NCBI RefSeq assembly: GCF_003402235.1
Contig: NZ_QEWO01000001.1
Coordinates: 682,001-746,000, forward strand
From: Parahaliea mediterranea
Lineage (GTDB): Bacteria > Pseudomonadota > Gammaproteobacteria > Pseudomonadales > Halieaceae
Reading direction: 5' to 3'
Length of the DNA: 64,000 nucleotides
The position numbers and the translations under genes are program-made. Positions 61,557 through 64,000 of the stretch are shown piece after piece. The stretch's first letter is position 1, and each line of letters opens with the position of its first letter. Below the pieces are notes generated by a model. It was not told where the DNA came from. It worked only from the letters and a program-made list of their open reading frames with translations, and did not search any database.

Positions 61557-61576
61557 ACCAACGAGCCGAAGCATCC

Positions 61577-62635
61577 ATGAGCAGCCAACTGGCATTGGAC
61601 AACGTCGCCGTCAGCTACGGCCACTTCACCGCCGTGAGCGGCGTATCACTGTCGCTGGAGGCCGGCGAAATCGGTTGCCTGCTGGGCCCCTCCGGCTGCG
61701 GCAAAACCACCCTGCTACGGGCCATCGCCGGCTTCGAGCCGGTGTCGCAGGGGCACATCCAGCTGCGCGGCCACACCATCAGCCACCCAGGCGGCCTACT
61801 GCCCCCCGAGCAGCGCAGGGTGGGCATGGTGTTCCAGGACTTTGCCCTGTTCCCCCACCTGTCGGTGCGCCGCAACATCGCCTTCGGGCTGGCGGCCCTG
61901 GGTGCGAGCGAGCGCCAGGCGCGGGTGCAGGAGATGCTGGAGCTGGTGGCACTGGCGGATCATGCCGATGCCTTCCCCCATGAACTGTCCGGCGGCCAGC
62001 AACAGCGCGTTGCCCTGGCCCGGGCGCTGGCCCCGGCGCCGGAAATCCTGTTGTTGGACGAGCCCTTCTCCAGCCTCGACAGCGAGCTGCGCGAACAGCT
62101 GGCGGCTGAGGTGCGCGAGCTGCTCAAGCGCAACGGCGTCACCGCCATCCTGGTGACCCACGACCAGCACGAGGCCTTTGCCATGGCCGACCGCATTGCC
62201 CTGCTGCGCAGTGGCCAGGTGGCCCAGCTGGATACGCCCTACAACCTCTACCACAACCCCGCCAGCGAGTTTGTGGCGGAGTTTATCGGCCAGGGCAGCA
62301 TTTTATCGGTGACGGTGAATGAGGCCGGCGAACTGAATGATGGCCTGGGCTTTCTCGATATGGGCCACCGCCACTGGCGTGCCGGCGAGTCGCTGCGGCT
62401 GCTGGTGCGGCCAGACGACATTGAATACGACGAGCTGAGCCAGCTCAGCCTGCGGGTTTGCGGTAAATCCTTCCGTGGCGCGCACTACCTCTACGACCTG
62501 CAACTGCCAGACGGCCAGCACGCCCCCTGCCTGGCCCCGAGCCATGTGGATATCGCCCTGGGCGGGCGGCTGCCGGTGCGCATCAACCTGCAGCACGTGG
62601 TGGTGTTCGACGCCGCAGAAAGCACGGTTATTTGA
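61577..62635 (+). CDS. fbpC: Ferric iron ABC transporter ATP-binding protein
   Basis: 352 residues. Walker A GPSGCGKTT, the Q-loop FQDFALFPHL, signature LSGGQQQRVALARAL, Walker B ILLLDEPFSSLD and the H-loop TILVTHDQ-like VTHDQHEAFA are all intact. The C-terminal ~110 residues form a TOBE-type domain. It powers the FbpB permease. ATG 61577 is taken as start; a GTG at 61553 that overlaps the permease stop is the alternative. Its 3' end overlaps the convergent propeller gene by eight bases. Confidence 0.93.
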   Translation: MSSQLALDNVAVSYGHFTAVSGVSLSLEAGEIGCLLGPSGCGKTTLLRAIAGFEPVSQGHIQLRGHTISHPGGLLPPEQRRVGMVFQDFALFPHLSVRRNIAFGLAALGASERQARVQEMLELVALADHADAFPHELSGGQQQRVALARALAPAPEILLLDEPFSSLDSELREQLAAEVRELLKRNGVTAILVTHDQHEAFAMADRIALLRSGQVAQLDTPYNLYHNPASEFVAEFIGQGSILSVTVNEAGELNDGLGFLDMGHRHWRAGESLRLLVRPDDIEYDELSQLSLRVCGKSFRGAHYLYDLQLPDGQHAPCLAPSHVDIALGGRLPVRINLQHVVVFDAAESTVI

Positions 62636-63680
62636 GCGGTAGGTCCATCCAGGTCCAGGCCATGCCGTCCGGCTCACTGCCGGCAGAGAACACAGCCACC
62701 TGTTTGAGATCACGCGCCTCGCGCACCGAAATCACATCCGCCTGGGTGTGCGCCACAAACAGCATCTCGTAGTCGCGAGACAATAACAATCCAACCGGAA
62801 TGGAACCGCTGACACCGCGCCCGGCCAGGATGGAATCGGCGTTCTCGGGCACCGGTATGTCAAAGTCGATACGGCGAATCACCTCGCGGCTGTCGCTGTC
62901 CATCACCACCAGGGCATCGTCTGCCGCCAGGGTGGCAAACACTCTCCCGCGCGTATCGTCGGCGGCCAGCCGGATGGGAAAGCCACCCACCTCGATCTCC
63001 GCCAGCTTGTGCAAGGGGCGCACGGAAAAAACCGAGATGGTGCCCGCTTCGCGGTTGCTCACCCACACCTCGCTGCCTTTGTTCACCAGCGCGATACCCT
63101 CGCTGCCGGCACCCGAGGCCGACACGCCAGCAAGGGCTTCGCTCTCAAGGTCCAGCTCGGCGACAGTGCCAGAGCCCATGCTCGCCACCCAGGCACCACT
63201 GCCGTCGCGCGCCGCCGCCAGCATGTGGGCCACATCCTGATCCACCTCGATACGCTTGCGCACCGTCAGCGTGTTCATGTCCACCAGCAGCACACTGCCA
63301 AGCCCCTCGGTGGTCACCACCGCGGTATCGGATTTCACCCAGGCGATGCCGTGGGGCCTGGCCCCCGGTGGCAGCTCGATGGTGGCCGCAGGCCGCAGGC
63401 TGGCCAGGTCAATCAGGGTCAGGGTGTTGCCGGGGCGGCCAGCGGTGCCGTAGTTGCTCACCAGCGCCCGCAGCCCTTCGGGTGACAGGGCAATCTCATG
63501 GGGCCCCTCTCCCACCGGCAGGGTCACAATGCGCTCAAAGCCCGGCGTGCGCAGCAGCGTCACCGAGCCCTCGGCCTTGTTGGCCACCAGCAAAGTGCCT
63601 GCCTGTGCCGCAGGCAGCAGGCACAGGCCGGGTAATAAGCTGAGCAATAAACCAGGCAGTAACACCATGAGTCGACGCAT
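62628..63680 (-). CDS. Secreted YVTN-type beta-propeller protein
   Basis: 350 residues. The signal peptide is strongly hydrophobic (MVLLPGLLLSLLPGLCLLPAAQA). The rest is a seven-bladed propeller of YVTN/40-residue repeats: LLVANKAEGSVTLLRTPG, GPHEIALSPEGLRALVSNYG, VWVSNREAGTISVFSVRP, VFATLAADDALVVMDSDS and LFVAHTQADVISVREA. Such proteins often bind surfaces or act in periplasmic electron-transfer or quinoprotein gene sets; here the function is unknown. ATG 63680 has AGGA five bases upstream; ATG 63692 has none. Convergent with fbpC. Confidence 0.82.
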   Translation of the reverse strand: MRRLMVLLPGLLLSLLPGLCLLPAAQAGTLLVANKAEGSVTLLRTPGFERIVTLPVGEGPHEIALSPEGLRALVSNYGTAGRPGNTLTLIDLASLRPAATIELPPGARPHGIAWVKSDTAVVTTEGLGSVLLVDMNTLTVRKRIEVDQDVAHMLAAARDGSGAWVASMGSGTVAELDLESEALAGVSASGAGSEGIALVNKGSEVWVSNREAGTISVFSVRPLHKLAEIEVGGFPIRLAADDTRGRVFATLAADDALVVMDSDSREVIRRIDFDIPVPENADSILAGRGVSGSIPVGLLLSRDYEMLFVAHTQADVISVREARDLKQVAVFSAGSEPDGMAWTWMDLPLK

Positions 63681-63718
63681 GACATTCCTCATACAACGGG
63701 GGCCGCGAAGTGACACCA

Positions 63719-64000
63719 TCATAACCCAGCCTTGTTGCAATCGCGCCCCGGAATCACTTCCCATTCCGGCGCTTCAAACTCGCCGATCACGCGAATATCC
63801 ACAAAGGGCGCCTCGGCGGCGATGATGTCTTTCACCTGCTGCGAGGGCTTACCCTCCATGGCATCGCGCTGGGCCTTGCTCTCCCAGGTGGCAATGGCCA
63901 GCAGCACGTCCGGTTCGCCGATCTTGCGGTGCAGGCGGGTGCCCTGGGCGCCGGGCGCCTGCTGGATCAGGCGGCTCGCCCGCAACCAGGCGTCGGCGTA
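63719..64000 (-). CDS. Antibiotic biosynthesis monooxygenase (ABM)-like protein, C-terminal part (cut by window edge)
   Basis: The last 93 codons of a minus-strand gene that begins beyond the right end. Before the visible TTG at 63985 the frame continues open (YADAWLRASRL), so the start lies outside. LLAIATWESKAQRDAMEG and VKDIIAAEAPFVDIRVIGEFE are typical of ABM/EthD-like small dimeric proteins with a ferredoxin-like fold, which include cofactor-free monooxygenases and haem-degrading enzymes. It is upstream of the propeller gene on the same strand, 38 bases away. The exact activity cannot be told. Confidence 0.72.
   Translation of the reverse strand, partial: YADAWLRASRLIQQAPGAQGTRLHRKIGEPDVLLAIATWESKAQRDAMEGKPSQQVKDIIAAEAPFVDIRVIGEFEAPEWEVIPGRDCNKAGL

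Overview
The window is GC-rich and densely coded. Its codon use, TonB-dependent receptors, crotonase/thiolase/acyl-CoA gene sets, sulfotransferases and PQQ dehydrogenase suggest a marine gammaproteobacterium, possibly of the Halieaceae/OM60 type. That placement is inferred from gene content; no rRNA or other phylogenetic marker is present. I found no tRNA, rRNA, insertion sequence, phage or CRISPR array.

Layout. 1-7 kb: end of an FkbM-type methyltransferase gene, an AraC regulator, a lone class I-type HMG-CoA reductase, a TonB-dependent receptor with a strong terminator, and a convergent stand-alone ketosynthase. 7-13 kb: a GATase1-like AraC regulator (with a two-repeat operator candidate before it), an acetyl-CoA acetyltransferase, a RibB/RibA-like gene, and a penicillin-acylase-type lipoprotein on the other strand. 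13.3-20.6 kb: a minus-strand catabolic operon of two DUF35 proteins, two thiolase-fold proteins lacking the usual Cys and GHP His, an acyl-CoA synthetase, two crotonases and a nitroreductase. It resembles the Ltp2/DUF35 aldolase systems of steroid side-chain degradation. 20.9-27.6 kb: gamma-glutamyltransferase, an extradiol dioxygenase, a periplasmic solute-binding protein, an MFS protein and a TPR-sulfotransferase.

28-36 kb: a five-gene plus-strand operon (TonB receptor, Tat-exported spermidine-dehydrogenase-like flavoprotein, NhaC antiporter, secreted cupin, lipoprotein amidohydrolase). It looks like an outer-membrane uptake and periplasmic processing system for an amine- or amide-containing substrate. 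36-38.3 kb: a luciferase-like monooxygenase, a small methyltransferase-like protein and a bactofilin with a perfect CRP/Vfr-type site upstream.

38.4-53.6 kb, the most unusual locus: a minus-strand cluster encoding a TagH-like FHA protein, a PpkA-like transmembrane Ser/Thr kinase with a C-terminal FGE-type domain, a TpsB outer-membrane transporter and a 2905-residue TpsA exoprotein built of about thirty repeats. The first two protein types are known as post-translational regulators of type VI secretion, but no T6SS structural gene is here. The layout suggests phospho-signalling coupled to two-partner secretion. The kinase tail carries seven spaced D/E-x-T motifs that could be phospho-threonine docking sites for the FHA domain.

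53.9-64 kb: SDR and TetR genes (overlapping, with a palindromic operator candidate), a second sulfotransferase, a PQQ-dependent dehydrogenase lipoprotein, an FbpABC-type ferric iron ABC transporter with a possible Fur box, a YVTN-type beta-propeller protein, and the end of an ABM-type monooxygenase gene cut by the window edge.
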